This document shows positions 18,163-25,955 of a stretch of 38,450 nucleotides of DNA, piece after piece. Source of the DNA: an uncultured Bacteroides sp. (GTDB lineage Bacteria > Bacteroidota > Bacteroidia > Bacteroidales > Bacteroidaceae). Under the pieces are notes generated by a model. That model searched no databases and was not told the DNA's origin. It was given only the letters and a program-made list of their open reading frames with translations. A program made the position numbers and the translations under genes. Location: positions 1-38,450 of the forward strand of contig CAMQVH010000025.1 in NCBI GenBank assembly GCA_947038155.1. The letters run 5' to 3'. How positions within the stretch are numbered: the first letter of the stretch is position 1; each line of letters starts with the position of its first letter.

Positions 18163-18190
18163 TATATCCCCTACTATATTGATTACCAAC
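18068..18190. repeat. Inverted repeat flanking the octamer cluster
   Basis: GTAATCAATA (18073-18082) has an exact inverted copy TATTGATTAC (18177-18186); the match extends to 14 bp with one mismatch. It encloses most of the octamers, so the whole block is roughly a large imperfect palindrome. Confidence 0.75.
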
Positions 18191-18228
18191 ATTTAAACAG
18201 AAACTAACATCTTTTTCTCTTTATCACA

Positions 18229-18268
18229 GAGAACTGCATTTTCGACCCGAGAATTGTATTTTCACCCC
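18229..18268. repeat. Degenerate 20-bp tandem repeat, two units
   Basis: Two adjacent 20-bp units beginning GAGAAYTGYATTTTC and ending in CCC match at 16 of 20 positions. Confidence 0.7.
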
Positions 18269-18465
18269 CTTTTTGCCTTCTATAATTCCAATTAATCAAT
18301 TATTTCTCCCTTGAGCCAACAACAAAATTTTATTTGCTAAAGCATTAAACGATGCTTCTTTGCCCTCCTAAGAGATTTTAGATGGCATGTATAATAGTTA
18401 AAGCCAGTATACCTAATACATCAACAAGCCTTGATTAATACATTTTGCAGGATATATGCTCTCGT

Positions 18466-18553
18466 TTCACGTACGTGAAGCATTCGGACTACGCACGTGA
18501 TCCCATCAGTCCACGTACATGAACCGATGGGATCACGTACCTGAAACTTGTTC
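18466..18553. repeat. Four palindromic motifs at a 22-bp period
   Basis: Unit 1 is the perfect palindrome TTCACGTACGTGAA (18466-18479). Three variants follow at exactly 22-bp steps: TACGCACGTGAT (18490-18501), CACGTACATGAA (18512-18523) and CACGTACCTGAA (18534-18545). Units 2 and 4 also share a 13-bp inverted match (18495-18507 with 18526-18538). Confidence 0.8.
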
Positions 18554-18689
18554 TTATTGCTTTCAGAAGACATTAACTTAGCATACAAAAGGGATTAATC
18601 AACGAAGCATAGACTATTAAACCAGGGAGGTCTGATTAAATCGACAAGCATCTTTCGGACTGCCTCCTTACAAGGAAGTTCATATAAAC

Positions 18690-18719
18690 AAAAAAAAGAA
18701 GTAACTAAGTTACTTCTTC
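18690..18719 (-). terminator. Terminator of the tRNA-Lys transcript
   Basis: On the minus strand GAAGTAAC-TTA-GTTACTTC (18716-18698) is followed by seven or more T. It sits just downstream of the second-transcribed tRNA-Lys. Confidence 0.88.
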
Positions 18720-18727
18720 ATCCTTTG

Positions 18728-18800
18728 TACACCCTCAGGGATTCGAACCCTGGACCCACTGATTAAGAGTCAGTTGCTCTACCAACTGAGCTAAGAGTGC
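18728..18800 (-). tRNA. tRNA-Lys(CTT), copy 1 (distal)
   Basis: The minus strand folds into a 73-nt cloverleaf: acceptor GCACTCT with AGGGTGT, D arm with AGCTCAGTTGGTAGAGC, anticodon arm ACTGA-CTCTTAA-TCAGT with anticodon CTT (AAG codons), and T loop TTCGAAT. CCA is not encoded. It is identical to the copy 31 bp upstream. Confidence 0.96.
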
Positions 18801-18831
18801 AACATTTTTTTATATTGCAACTTTGGATTTG

Positions 18832-18904
18832 TACACCCTCAGGGATTCGAACCCTGGACCCACTGATTAAGAGTCAGTTGCTCTACCAACTGAGCTAAGA
18901 GTGC
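18832..18904 (-). tRNA. tRNA-Lys(CTT), copy 2 (promoter-proximal)
   Basis: Identical in all 73 bases to the neighbouring tRNA-Lys(CTT). Both lie between one promoter (18926-18957) and one terminator (18690-18719), so they form a two-tRNA transcript. Confidence 0.96.
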
Positions 18905-18925
18905 TTATTTCCTCGTTTGCGGTTG

Positions 18926-18957
18926 CAAAAGTAGGTCTTTTATTTCATTTGACCAAA
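18926..18957 (-). promoter_or_regulatory. Promoter of the tRNA-Lys pair
   Basis: Minus-strand TTTG (18957-18954), a 20-bp spacer and TACTTTTG (18933-18926): a near-ideal Bacteroides promoter ending 22 bp before the first tRNA. Confidence 0.78.
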
Positions 18958-18993
18958 CAATAATGCAGCTTTTTTACTATCTTTTTTTCGTTA

Positions 18994-19797
18994 TTATTCG
19001 AACACATAAAGCTCAGAAGGCGTATTTCGCTTTAAAGCAAGTAGTTGCACATCTTTACCTACAATTACACCTTTGTTCTTTAATTTCCATTCTACTGTTT
19101 TATATGCCAGCTCCGGATGATTATTGTCTTTGCTCAGATGACACAACCAGATATAACGCAGGTGCTCGGTGATATTTTCTGCCAGGAATTCAGCAGTAGC
19201 AGAATTGCTCATGTGTCCGGTCCTGCTCATGATCCGTTCCTTCAGATATTGGGGATAAGGTCCCATTTTAAGCATTTCTTCGTCATAGTTCGCTTCCAGA
19301 ATCAGATAGTTTGCCTTGCTGATATAATCTGCTGCCGTCGGAGTGATTTCCCCTAAGTCGGTTAAGAAAGAAAAGACTTTGCCGTCTATTTCTATACAGT
19401 ATCCTACATTATCCGTCCCGTCATGAGGAACTTCAAAAGATTCGATACGGAAATCTTCGAGCATCATAGGCACTTGCTTTTCAAGATAACGAACCGATGT
19501 GCTGAGCTTTTCCGTCATACAATAACTACGATTAATCCCCTCATGAATACGAGCCGTGGTGTAAACAGGTATATTCATCTTTTCCCCCAAATGCCCTACG
19601 GCCTTGATGTGATCCGCATGATCGTGCGTTACAAATACGGCACGTATACTTTCCATCAGAATATTGAAATCTTTCAGTGTTTTCTTGATGGTACGGATGC
19701 CGATACCGGCATCTATCAGTATTCCATAGGTATCAGTACCCAGATAATAGCAGTTCCCACTGCTGCCACTCGCCAGGCTTATAAATCTTACTTTCAT
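18994..19797 (-). CDS. MBL-fold metallo-hydrolase, YycJ/WalJ-like
   Basis: A 267-residue metallo-beta-lactamase-fold hydrolase. The start FISLASGSSGNCYYL (residues 5-19) is typical of the YycJ/WalJ group, and the metal site is THDHADH with His58, His60, Asp62 and His63. Later blocks SFLTDLGEIT and MSNSATAEFLAENI supply further ligands and family identity. Members are cytoplasmic 5'-3' exonuclease-like enzymes; in Firmicutes WalJ is tied to DNA replication and cell-wall control, but that role is not established here. It is downstream of the POT-type transporter, with a possible terminator between, so it may have its own start. Confidence 0.9.
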   Translation of the reverse strand: MKVRFISLASGSSGNCYYLGTDTYGILIDAGIGIRTIKKTLKDFNILMESIRAVFVTHDHADHIKAVGHLGEKMNIPVYTTARIHEGINRSYCMTEKLSTSVRYLEKQVPMMLEDFRIESFEVPHDGTDNVGYCIEIDGKVFSFLTDLGEITPTAADYISKANYLILEANYDEEMLKMGPYPQYLKERIMSRTGHMSNSATAEFLAENITEHLRYIWLCHLSKDNNHPELAYKTVEWKLKNKGVIVGKDVQLLALKRNTPSELYVFE

Positions 19798-19827
19798 GTT
19801 TTATCTTTCTTTATTAAAATGCAAAAT

Positions 19828-19856
19828 GCCGTCAACTTTTACAGCAAAGTGACGGC
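19828..19856 (-). terminator. Probable terminator of the POT-type transporter gene
   Basis: GCCGTCA (19828-19834) pairs with TGACGGC (19850-19856), the stem continuing through CTTT/AAAG past one bulged A. On the minus strand it is followed by a T-rich stretch. Confidence 0.6.
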
Positions 19857-19880
19857 AAATATACATAAAAAAGAAGATAA

Positions 19881-21269
19881 TTACCGAGAAGATTTCTTCT
19901 TTTTGTCGATGGATTCGGTGATTTTTGCGAATAATAGCAAAGCTATAGCGGCAATCAGCCCGATAGCAGCGAAATAATACCAGATATAATGCGCATTCGC
20001 ACTGGCGGCCTCCCATGCCGCACGAGTTTCAAACAAGGCAGGGTCCGGACAATATTTTGTCAACAGAATACCAGCCAGCCCGAAACCGAATATAGAAGAA
20101 AGGAATGAGTGCAGATGACTGAATCCTAAATACATACCTTCCTCTCCCTTAGGAGCCTGCAGAGAGAAATACTCCAGATACCGCGGCGAAATGAAACATT
20201 CGGCAAGTGCCTGTACAACAATACCGGCCACCATCATCAGAGTAATATTGCTCATTCCTGAGATAATATCATTTCCCAATATGTTTCCACATGCCATCAG
20301 CAATGCAGAAACCGGAATCAGGAACATCCCCACATTCATCGAAGTAATCGCACTGCGCTTTGCCATCAAACGAGTGATAAAGCTGACACAACATACCACC
20401 ACAAAAGGGTTAACGTTGGCAATCCAGCCCGGTTTGGCTGTTTCGCCTGCGAGACGGATGACGTACTTAGGCATAGTGGCATAAAGTTGCTGTTGTACCA
20501 TCCAGAAGCCTGTTACGATTAAAATAAGAATCAATAAACGCCAGTTAGTCATAATCCGCATAAAGCCCTGCCCTATCTCACGCAGACTTTTTCCTTCACC
20601 TGCCGTATGAGTCGATTTATATAGCAGGATCACTGCCAGCAAGGCAATTACCGTCATCGCCCCGGAGAAATAGTTAATGTAAATATAAGCTTGTTCGCCG
20701 ATCACATTTCTCAAAGGGTCGATAATCGTCTTACCCGTAAAAGCACCGACATTGACCATCATATAAAAAATAGAATAACCACGGGCGCGGGTCGCTTCCG
20801 TTGTCTCCTTAGCCACAGATGCGGAAATAATAGACTTGATAAAAGAACCTCCTATCATAAGGATAAACAGGATAGGAACGATAATCCACCGGGAAGAGCT
20901 GTCCGGCAAACCGTTAAACCGGGTAGTCGCACCGTAACTCACCAACCCTGCCGCTTCGAGCAATGTAGGGAATACACCCAGCCCCAAATAACCGATAGAT
21001 AATAAAGAAAAGGCAATAATCATCGACTTCCGGAAACCTATCTTATCTGCATAAGCACCCGAAAATATAGGAAGCAGATATAATCCTCCGGAGAAAAGAC
21101 CGGAAATCATACTTGCCTCGAAATCATTAAAACCTAAAATACTGGATAAATAAATAGTGAGAACGATAAAAACAGCATAATATGCCATACGTTCAAACAG
21201 TTCGACTGTGTTACTCACCCAAAAGGCTCTTGTAAAACCTTTGGCGGCACGCTGAGGGGAATTGTTCAT
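19881..21269 (-). CDS. POT/PTR-type MFS transporter
   Basis: A 462-residue inner-membrane transporter with about 12-14 hydrophobic segments. The N-terminal ELFERMAYY (Glu23, Glu26, Arg27) matches the ExxER proton-coupling motif of the proton-dependent oligopeptide transporter family, and GAYADKIGFRKS is the MFS loop 2-3 motif. It most likely imports small peptides or related solutes with protons, but the substrate cannot be inferred. A charged KITESIDKKKKSSR tail ends the protein. It lies upstream of the MBL hydrolase gene on the same strand and divergent from the HAD gene. Confidence 0.88.
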   Translation of the reverse strand: MNNSPQRAAKGFTRAFWVSNTVELFERMAYYAVFIVLTIYLSSILGFNDFEASMISGLFSGGLYLLPIFSGAYADKIGFRKSMIIAFSLLSIGYLGLGVFPTLLEAAGLVSYGATTRFNGLPDSSSRWIIVPILFILMIGGSFIKSIISASVAKETTEATRARGYSIFYMMVNVGAFTGKTIIDPLRNVIGEQAYIYINYFSGAMTVIALLAVILLYKSTHTAGEGKSLREIGQGFMRIMTNWRLLILILIVTGFWMVQQQLYATMPKYVIRLAGETAKPGWIANVNPFVVVCCVSFITRLMAKRSAITSMNVGMFLIPVSALLMACGNILGNDIISGMSNITLMMVAGIVVQALAECFISPRYLEYFSLQAPKGEEGMYLGFSHLHSFLSSIFGFGLAGILLTKYCPDPALFETRAAWEAASANAHYIWYYFAAIGLIAAIALLLFAKITESIDKKKKSSR

Positions 21270-21306
21270 GTAATCTCTGTTTTTTTATTAAAATGTTAAT
21301 TCAGCG

Positions 21307-21314
21307 CAAATATA
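21307..21314 (-). promoter_or_regulatory. -7 element of the POT-type gene
   Basis: Minus-strand TATATTTG, 38 bp upstream of the start codon. No clear -33 TTTG. Confidence 0.5.
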
Positions 21315-21336
21315 CGTTTTTTTGGCTTACAGTCCG

Positions 21337-21344
21337 TATCTTTG
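21337..21344 (+). promoter_or_regulatory. -7 element of the HAD gene
   Basis: TATCTTTG, 30 bp before the start codon of the HAD gene and back-to-back with the divergent promoter. Confidence 0.5.
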
Positions 21345-21374
21345 TCCTAAATTACGTATTCTAAATATATCATA

Positions 21375-21794
21375 ATGACTATAGCTGTTGATTTTGACGG
21401 AACGATTGTAGAGCATCGTTATCCACGTATTGGTGAAGAAATTCCATTTGCAGTTGAAACGCTGAAATTGTTACAACAAGAAAAGCACCGTTTAATCTTG
21501 TGGAGTGTACGCGAGGGAGAGCTTTTGGACGAAGCCATAGAATGGTGCAGAGCCAGAGGACTGGAGTTTTATGCAGCCAATAAAGACTATCCCGAAGAAG
21601 AAAGAGATCATCAGGGCTTTTCCCGAAAACTGAAAGCCGATCTGTTTATAGACGATCGGAATGTCGGCGGCATTCCCGACTGGGGAATTATCTATGAAAT
21701 GATAAAAGAGAAAAAGACGTTTGCCGATATATACAGCCAGCAAAGAGAAGAAAATACCAGTCAGAAGAAAAAAAGAAAATGGTTGCCGTTTTAA
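21375..21794 (+). CDS. Small HAD-superfamily protein, hydrolase-like
   Basis: A 139-residue cytoplasmic protein. The N-terminal VDFDGTIVE contains the HAD nucleophile motif DxDGT (Asp6, Asp8), LILWSVREGE is motif II (Ser in WSVR), and LFIDDRNVGG is the acidic motif near the C terminus. It lacks a large cap domain, so a small or polymeric substrate is possible. A Lys-rich tail (KKKRKW) ends the protein. From memory, an orthologue (BT_0820 of B. thetaiotaomicron) had a structural-genomics structure, without a known substrate; I could not verify this. It stands alone between divergent and convergent genes. Confidence 0.85.
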   Translation: MTIAVDFDGTIVEHRYPRIGEEIPFAVETLKLLQQEKHRLILWSVREGELLDEAIEWCRARGLEFYAANKDYPEEERDHQGFSRKLKADLFIDDRNVGGIPDWGIIYEMIKEKKTFADIYSQQREENTSQKKKRKWLPF

Positions 21795-21831
21795 TCTCCG
21801 ACGCGAAAGATCAGACTTACACCCATTAATA

Positions 21832-21883
21832 AAAATGCATAATGCACTCCGGGCACATCGCTTCAGAGTGCATTATGCATTTT
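21832..21883. terminator. 18-bp perfect inverted repeat, likely bidirectional terminator
   Basis: Bases 21832-21849 pair perfectly with 21866-21883 around a 16-nt loop. The stem begins with four A and ends with four T, so it can end transcripts from both convergent genes. Confidence 0.75.
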
Positions 21884-21905
21884 CTGGGGAAATCTGAAAC
21901 TTAGA

Positions 21906-22154
21906 TTATTCCTTTTGACCTTCCCACTTTTCCCTATATTCCCACAGTTGCTCAATGGTAGGATGAAAAGTCGGATTTTCCCAGTTTTTGGAAATCATCG
22001 AAATTAAAGACTCCAGATAAAGTTTACCATCAATGATTGAAGTACACGCATTAACCTGATACTTTTCTGTCGGGTAATTCTTTGTTTCAATCATCTTCTT
22101 CGCCCAGCCCAACAGCTCCTGGACCGATTCTTCATCATAAGTATGTTGTGCCAT
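21906..22154 (-). CDS. Small protein, possibly DUF6965-like
   Basis: An 82-residue acidic cytoplasmic protein without signal or membrane segment. The block VNACTSIIDGKLYLESLISM (residues 34-53) followed by NPTFHPTIEQLWEYRE resembles the small Bacteroides family DUF6965, recalled from memory. No function is known. It has a -7 element 18 bp upstream and a terminator downstream, which supports a real gene. It stands alone. Confidence 0.7.
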   Translation of the reverse strand: MAQHTYDEESVQELLGWAKKMIETKNYPTEKYQVNACTSIIDGKLYLESLISMISKNWENPTFHPTIEQLWEYREKWEGQKE

Positions 22155-22171
22155 ATTTTTATATTTTCCTA

Positions 22172-22179
22172 CAAAGATA
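22172..22179 (-). promoter_or_regulatory. -7 element of the 82-residue gene
   Basis: Minus-strand TATCTTTG, ending 18 bp before the start codon; leader of about 10 nt. Confidence 0.5.
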
Positions 22180-22352
22180 AAGATAAAAACGAGAAAATGC
22201 AGACCCGGACAAGCACTTTTAGTATTTCACCTTATATAATATAGATTTCTTGAGAGTGAAAAGATGCCTTTCATGCTTTCCTGGCATTAATCAAAAGCAA
22301 AGTTGTCATTCACTTTTATTAGTGTTAATTTCTTTATTCCATATTTTTATTG

Positions 22353-22392
22353 TATGTTTGTGAGCATATAGCTTCTTGCAGCAATCAAGAAG
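22353..22392 (+). promoter_or_regulatory. -7 element and leader hairpin of the histidine kinase
   Basis: TATGTTTG (22353-22360) fits TAnnTTTG. The leader then contains a perfect 7-bp hairpin CTTCTTG/CAAGAAG (22372-22392) and runs about 90 nt to the ATG at 22456. Confidence 0.5.
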
Positions 22393-22455
22393 TTGTATAA
22401 ATTAATCAATAGCAAACAAATCAGAGCATCATACATAGACAAAAACAAAGGACAA

Positions 22456-25182
22456 ATGAACCCAAGTGAAACAGAACCTACCCAAAATGTAATGTCATCT
22501 TCAGCACCAGAAACATTCCCTTTAACAAAAGATCAACTTCTATTTGCAGAAAGTATCTATGCTTGTCTGCCAATGAGTATTGAGATCTATGATACAAATG
22601 GTATCTTGCGCAGTATCAATGAACATGCATTGCAGATGTATGGAGTCACTGATAAAACGACTGTGGTTAATATCGTCAATCTTTTTAATAGTCCTTATGT
22701 GGACGAAACTCTCAAAAATCGCATTCAGAGAGGCGAAGATATTGTTCTGGAATTCGAATACGACTTTGACCGGATAAAAGACAACGCATACTTCTCTACC
22801 CAAAATAAGAACACGATCATTTATGAAGCAAAGGTCGTTCCCCTGCGAAGCAAGGAGGGAGAAATCATCGGGCATATATTGCTTTCCAACGATGTGACTG
22901 CCATAAAAGAAGCTGAATTCCGTACGGATGAAAGCAAAAAGAATCTGGAAATGGCAATGGAAGCAGCCTCTATGTCGTCTTGGGTATATGACGTGTATAA
23001 AAAAACATTCAATCCATTACATGGAGATCCTATAGCTAAAAAAAACACGACATTAGATCAGATTCTAAATATACTGCATCCACAAGATCATGAACCTTTA
23101 ATACAACTTTTATCACAACTGACCAACAAAGAAATTCTGCAAGGAAACATCACCTTACGTTTCTATAATGAAGAAGAAAAGCAATACCGCTATTATGAAA
23201 GCATGATGCGGTTATCTTTCGAACATTTTGGGAAATTGCTGATTATAGGAACCCAACTGGATATAACGGAAAGAATGCAAATGGTAAAGAAGACGCAGGA
23301 ATTAATCGCCAAGCGTGAACTGGCCATGAAAGTCAGCAATATCATTCATTGGGATTTCGATGTACGGACTCAAGAGTTCGAAGCCTATAATGACCCGATC
23401 AATGATTATGCCAGTGATAAACTGGTGAGCATCCAACGATACATGGATGTTATTCATCCTGAAGACCGTTCTTCATCCTATGACGCCATACAGTCTATGC
23501 TATCAGGCAAGGAATTCACCATTAACTTCACTTGTCGTATGCAAACGAAGTATGATGAATCCTGGCAATATTGTAATATCATAGGCGTTCCATTCGAGAA
23601 AGACGAATATGGCAACAACGTACGATATACCGGATTCAGACAAAATATCTCCAAACTTCATCAACTGAATGAGGAACTTGAAGAAAGAAACTACAAAATG
23701 CAGCTCACCTTCAAAACTGTAGGCATGTCTTACTGGGATTTTGAAGTAAAAAGCAAACAATTCAAAGCATTTAATGACCCCGTGAATGACTTCCATTCTG
23801 AAAATGTAATCACACCTGAAGACTATCTGCATGTCACCCACCCGGAAGACATCGAGCTGGTCCGCAACCATATTAATTATATGATTGGAGGAACAACTAA
23901 GGATCTCAACTTCAAATTCCGATCCAAAACTAAATGGGACAAAGAATGGCAGACTCTCATTGTTACCGGCATACCAGTGGAAAGAGACAAGAAAGGCAAT
24001 GTAATTCGCTACACCGGTATTAAAGTCAACAATACGAAATGGGAGAAAATGGCACAGCAACTAAAGGAACTGAAAGACAAAGCCGAACTTTCCGACCGTC
24101 TGAAATCGGCTTTCCTTGCCAATATGAGTCACGAAATACGTACGCCTCTGAACGCCATCGTCGGCTTCTCCGAACTGATGGTATATTCTGAAGATCCGGC
24201 AGAAAAAGAAGAATACATGAGCATCATCCAATCCAATAATGAGTTGTTATTGCGATTGATTAATGATATCCTCGACCTTTCCAAGATTGAATCGGGAATT
24301 CTTGAACGCAAAAGAGAAACATTCAATTTAGCCAAAGTATGCAACGAACTTTATACCATGATCCAGCCAAAGATAACCAATCCGGATGTTGAGTTTCAAA
24401 TGGACAATTCCGGTCCGGACTGTTGGATTTTCCTGGATAGAAGCCGGCTCAAGCAAGTATGGATGAACTATCTTACAAACGCTGTCAAATGCACCAAATC
24501 CGGATATATAAAAATGGGATACAGCATCGAAAGAGAAGGAATCCGGATCTATGTGGAAGATTCCGGAGTCGGTATCCCGAAAGAATTACAGGAACGAGTG
24601 TTTGGACGTTTCCAGAAGCTCAATGAGTTTGCCCAGGGCACCGGACTCGGACTGGCTATCTCAAGAGCTATCATTGAAGGAGCCGGAGGAGAAGTCGGAT
24701 TTACTTCCACTCCCAGTATTGGATCGACTTTCTGGGCATGGATTCCTTGTGAAATCAGCACTCAGAAGGAACATACCCCAACTATTTCACTGCCATTGCA
24801 ACACCAGCTTTCTTTGAACGAAATCGACAAGAAGGAACTGAAGATATTAATTGCCGAAGATAATGAAAGTAACTATTCGTTAGTGCAACATATTCTCAAA
24901 AGCTACCATCTAACCCATGTTCAAAATGGAGCGGAAGCAGTAAATAAAGTACGTGAGGAAGAGTTCGATCTTGTTCTCATGGATATGAAAATGCCTGTCA
25001 TGGGAGGACTGGAAGCAACCCGCAAAATCCGTGAGTTTAATAATAGGATACCTATTATTGCACTTACAGCCAATGCTTTTGATGCTGACAGAATCAGCGC
25101 TCTTGACGCAGGATGCAATGAATTTCTTGCCAAACCATTGAAGAAAAGTCAGTTGCTTGAACTCTTCTCAAAGAAATGGTAA
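22456..25182 (+). CDS. Soluble PAS-rich hybrid histidine kinase
   Basis: A 908-residue sensor kinase with a C-terminal receiver and no membrane segments, so it senses inside the cell. The N-terminal half carries about four PAS/PAC units; the third and fourth are close repeats of each other (ISYWDF/NDPxNDxxS, HPED, RYTGxxxN). The HisKA dimer domain holds the phospho-acceptor His559 in ANMSHEIRTPLNAIVGFSEL. The ATPase domain shows Asn675 (N box), DSGVGIP with Asp702 (G1) and GTGLGLAIS (G2). The receiver domain has the acidic pair in AEDNE and phospho-acceptor Asp843 in LMDMKMPVMGG. The ATG at 22456 follows an AGGA ribosome-binding site; a TTG start 21 codons earlier is less likely. No DNA-binding partner is next to it, so phosphate probably passes to a distant protein. 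Confidence 0.93.
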   Translation: MNPSETEPTQNVMSSSAPETFPLTKDQLLFAESIYACLPMSIEIYDTNGILRSINEHALQMYGVTDKTTVVNIVNLFNSPYVDETLKNRIQRGEDIVLEFEYDFDRIKDNAYFSTQNKNTIIYEAKVVPLRSKEGEIIGHILLSNDVTAIKEAEFRTDESKKNLEMAMEAASMSSWVYDVYKKTFNPLHGDPIAKKNTTLDQILNILHPQDHEPLIQLLSQLTNKEILQGNITLRFYNEEEKQYRYYESMMRLSFEHFGKLLIIGTQLDITERMQMVKKTQELIAKRELAMKVSNIIHWDFDVRTQEFEAYNDPINDYASDKLVSIQRYMDVIHPEDRSSSYDAIQSMLSGKEFTINFTCRMQTKYDESWQYCNIIGVPFEKDEYGNNVRYTGFRQNISKLHQLNEELEERNYKMQLTFKTVGMSYWDFEVKSKQFKAFNDPVNDFHSENVITPEDYLHVTHPEDIELVRNHINYMIGGTTKDLNFKFRSKTKWDKEWQTLIVTGIPVERDKKGNVIRYTGIKVNNTKWEKMAQQLKELKDKAELSDRLKSAFLANMSHEIRTPLNAIVGFSELMVYSEDPAEKEEYMSIIQSNNELLLRLINDILDLSKIESGILERKRETFNLAKVCNELYTMIQPKITNPDVEFQMDNSGPDCWIFLDRSRLKQVWMNYLTNAVKCTKSGYIKMGYSIEREGIRIYVEDSGVGIPKELQERVFGRFQKLNEFAQGTGLGLAISRAIIEGAGGEVGFTSTPSIGSTFWAWIPCEISTQKEHTPTISLPLQHQLSLNEIDKKELKILIAEDNESNYSLVQHILKSYHLTHVQNGAEAVNKVREEEFDLVLMDMKMPVMGGLEATRKIREFNNRIPIIALTANAFDADRISALDAGCNEFLAKPLKKSQLLELFSKKW

Positions 25183-25302
25183 GTTATATGTTAACATACA
25201 ATTATAAAGTTTATCTAAGTACTCTGATAGTATTGACCGTTTATAAATTCATAAATTAAGTTGTTCGGTTCTTTTTATTGCCCGGATTCAACTTATTATT
25301 TA

Positions 25303-25310
25303 TACCTTTA
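25303..25310 (+). promoter_or_regulatory. Candidate -7 element of the NlpE-like gene
   Basis: TACCTTTA differs from TAnnTTTG in the last base and lies about 43 bp before the start codon. ATTG about 22 bp upstream could serve as -33. Confidence 0.35.
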
Positions 25311-25353
25311 CGAACTATAAACTTAATTAGATAAACTATTAAAAGTAACGATC

Positions 25354-25788
25354 ATGAAAAAAGTTATCATTCTGGCATGTTCCTGCTTTCTTCTGGCAGC
25401 ATGCGGAAACAGTGCGAAAACAAACAATAGTACAAGTGCGGACAGTACAGCAACCCAAGTGGCTGATATACATAATGCCGAAACATCGCTTGATTATGAA
25501 GGGACCTATAAAGGTGTCTTTCCTGCTGCCGACTGTCCGGGCATTGAAACAACTCTGACATTAAATCCTGACAAGACGTTTACTCTTCACTCTGTATACA
25601 TCGACCGGGACAGTTCATTTGATGAAAAAGGAACTTATACACTGGAAGGTAATATCCTGACTTTAAAAGAAGAAGGTGGAGAAATATCTTATTATAAAGT
25701 AGAAGAAAACAAAGTTCGTCTGTTAAACGATGACAAACAAGAAATAACGGGAGCACTTGCCGAACATTATATTCTAAACAAAGAATAG
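25354..25788 (+). CDS. NlpE-like envelope lipoprotein
   Basis: A 144-residue lipoprotein. The lipobox LLAAC gives mature Cys17; a Ser/Thr-rich linker follows (18-45). The domain starts with YEGTYKGVFPAADCPGIETT (from residue 48), which matches the N-terminal domain of NlpE, the outer-membrane copper-response and adhesion-sensing lipoprotein of E. coli. In NlpE this block reads LPCADC; here the first Cys is Ala58 and only Cys61 remains, so the CxxC pair is broken. Only the N-terminal domain is present. The gene has its own terminator. Function as a stress or surface sensor is an inference. Confidence 0.85.
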   Translation: MKKVIILACSCFLLAACGNSAKTNNSTSADSTATQVADIHNAETSLDYEGTYKGVFPAADCPGIETTLTLNPDKTFTLHSVYIDRDSSFDEKGTYTLEGNILTLKEEGGEISYYKVEENKVRLLNDDKQEITGALAEHYILNKE

Positions 25789-25810
25789 ACAAGAAAATCC
25801 TGTCCTTATC

Positions 25811-25867
25811 AAAAGATACCGGAAACAAAGCGGCTGATCAGTCATTTTATTTCCGGTATCTTTTTTT
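25811..25867 (+). terminator. Terminator of the NlpE-like gene
   Basis: A 15-bp perfect stem (25811-25825 with 25850-25864), with T continuing to 25867. Confidence 0.9.
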
Positions 25868-25955
25868 GTTTCTATGTTTTATCGTTTTCAGAGAACAATT
25901 TCAATATTTTTTATGTTTATATAAATAAAAAGCAAACTTATAAAAAGAACGACTT

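Larger units (their letters stand above)
17998..18689. other. Repeat-rich intergenic region without genes
   Basis: No believable reading frame is present. The stretch holds several short repeat families, listed separately: a cluster of GGTGAYAA octamers in both orientations, flanking inverted copies of GTAATCAATA, a degenerate 20-bp tandem repeat, and four palindromes at 22-bp spacing. Smaller hairpins include AAGCAT/ATGCTT near 18342-18359. It adjoins two tRNA-Lys genes. It could be a decayed accessory cassette or a protein-binding region. Confidence 0.6.
22155..22455. other. Intergenic region with divergent promoters
   Basis: About 300 bp between the 82-residue gene (-) and the histidine kinase (+). 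It holds a -7 element for each gene and a leader hairpin (22372-22392). A TTG-initiated extension of the kinase frame to 22393 is open but unsupported. I see no other gene. Confidence 0.6.

Noticed and set aside
18229..18553. CRISPR array in the gene-free region
   Set aside because: The repeats are too short, degenerate and of different families, without conserved repeat-spacer structure, and no cas genes are present.
18604..18668. Hairpin between GGGAGG and TGCCTCC near 18627-18667
   Set aside because: Only about five contiguous pairs form, with a long loop; too weak to call.
18728..18904. Integration site (att) duplication made by the two tRNA-Lys copies
   Set aside because: Both copies are complete tRNAs under one promoter and terminator; no integrase and no partial tRNA fragment is seen.
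22393..22455. TTG start adding 21 residues to the histidine kinase
   Set aside because: TTG sits at the foot of a leader hairpin; the ATG at 22456 has an AGGA site and a normal N terminus.
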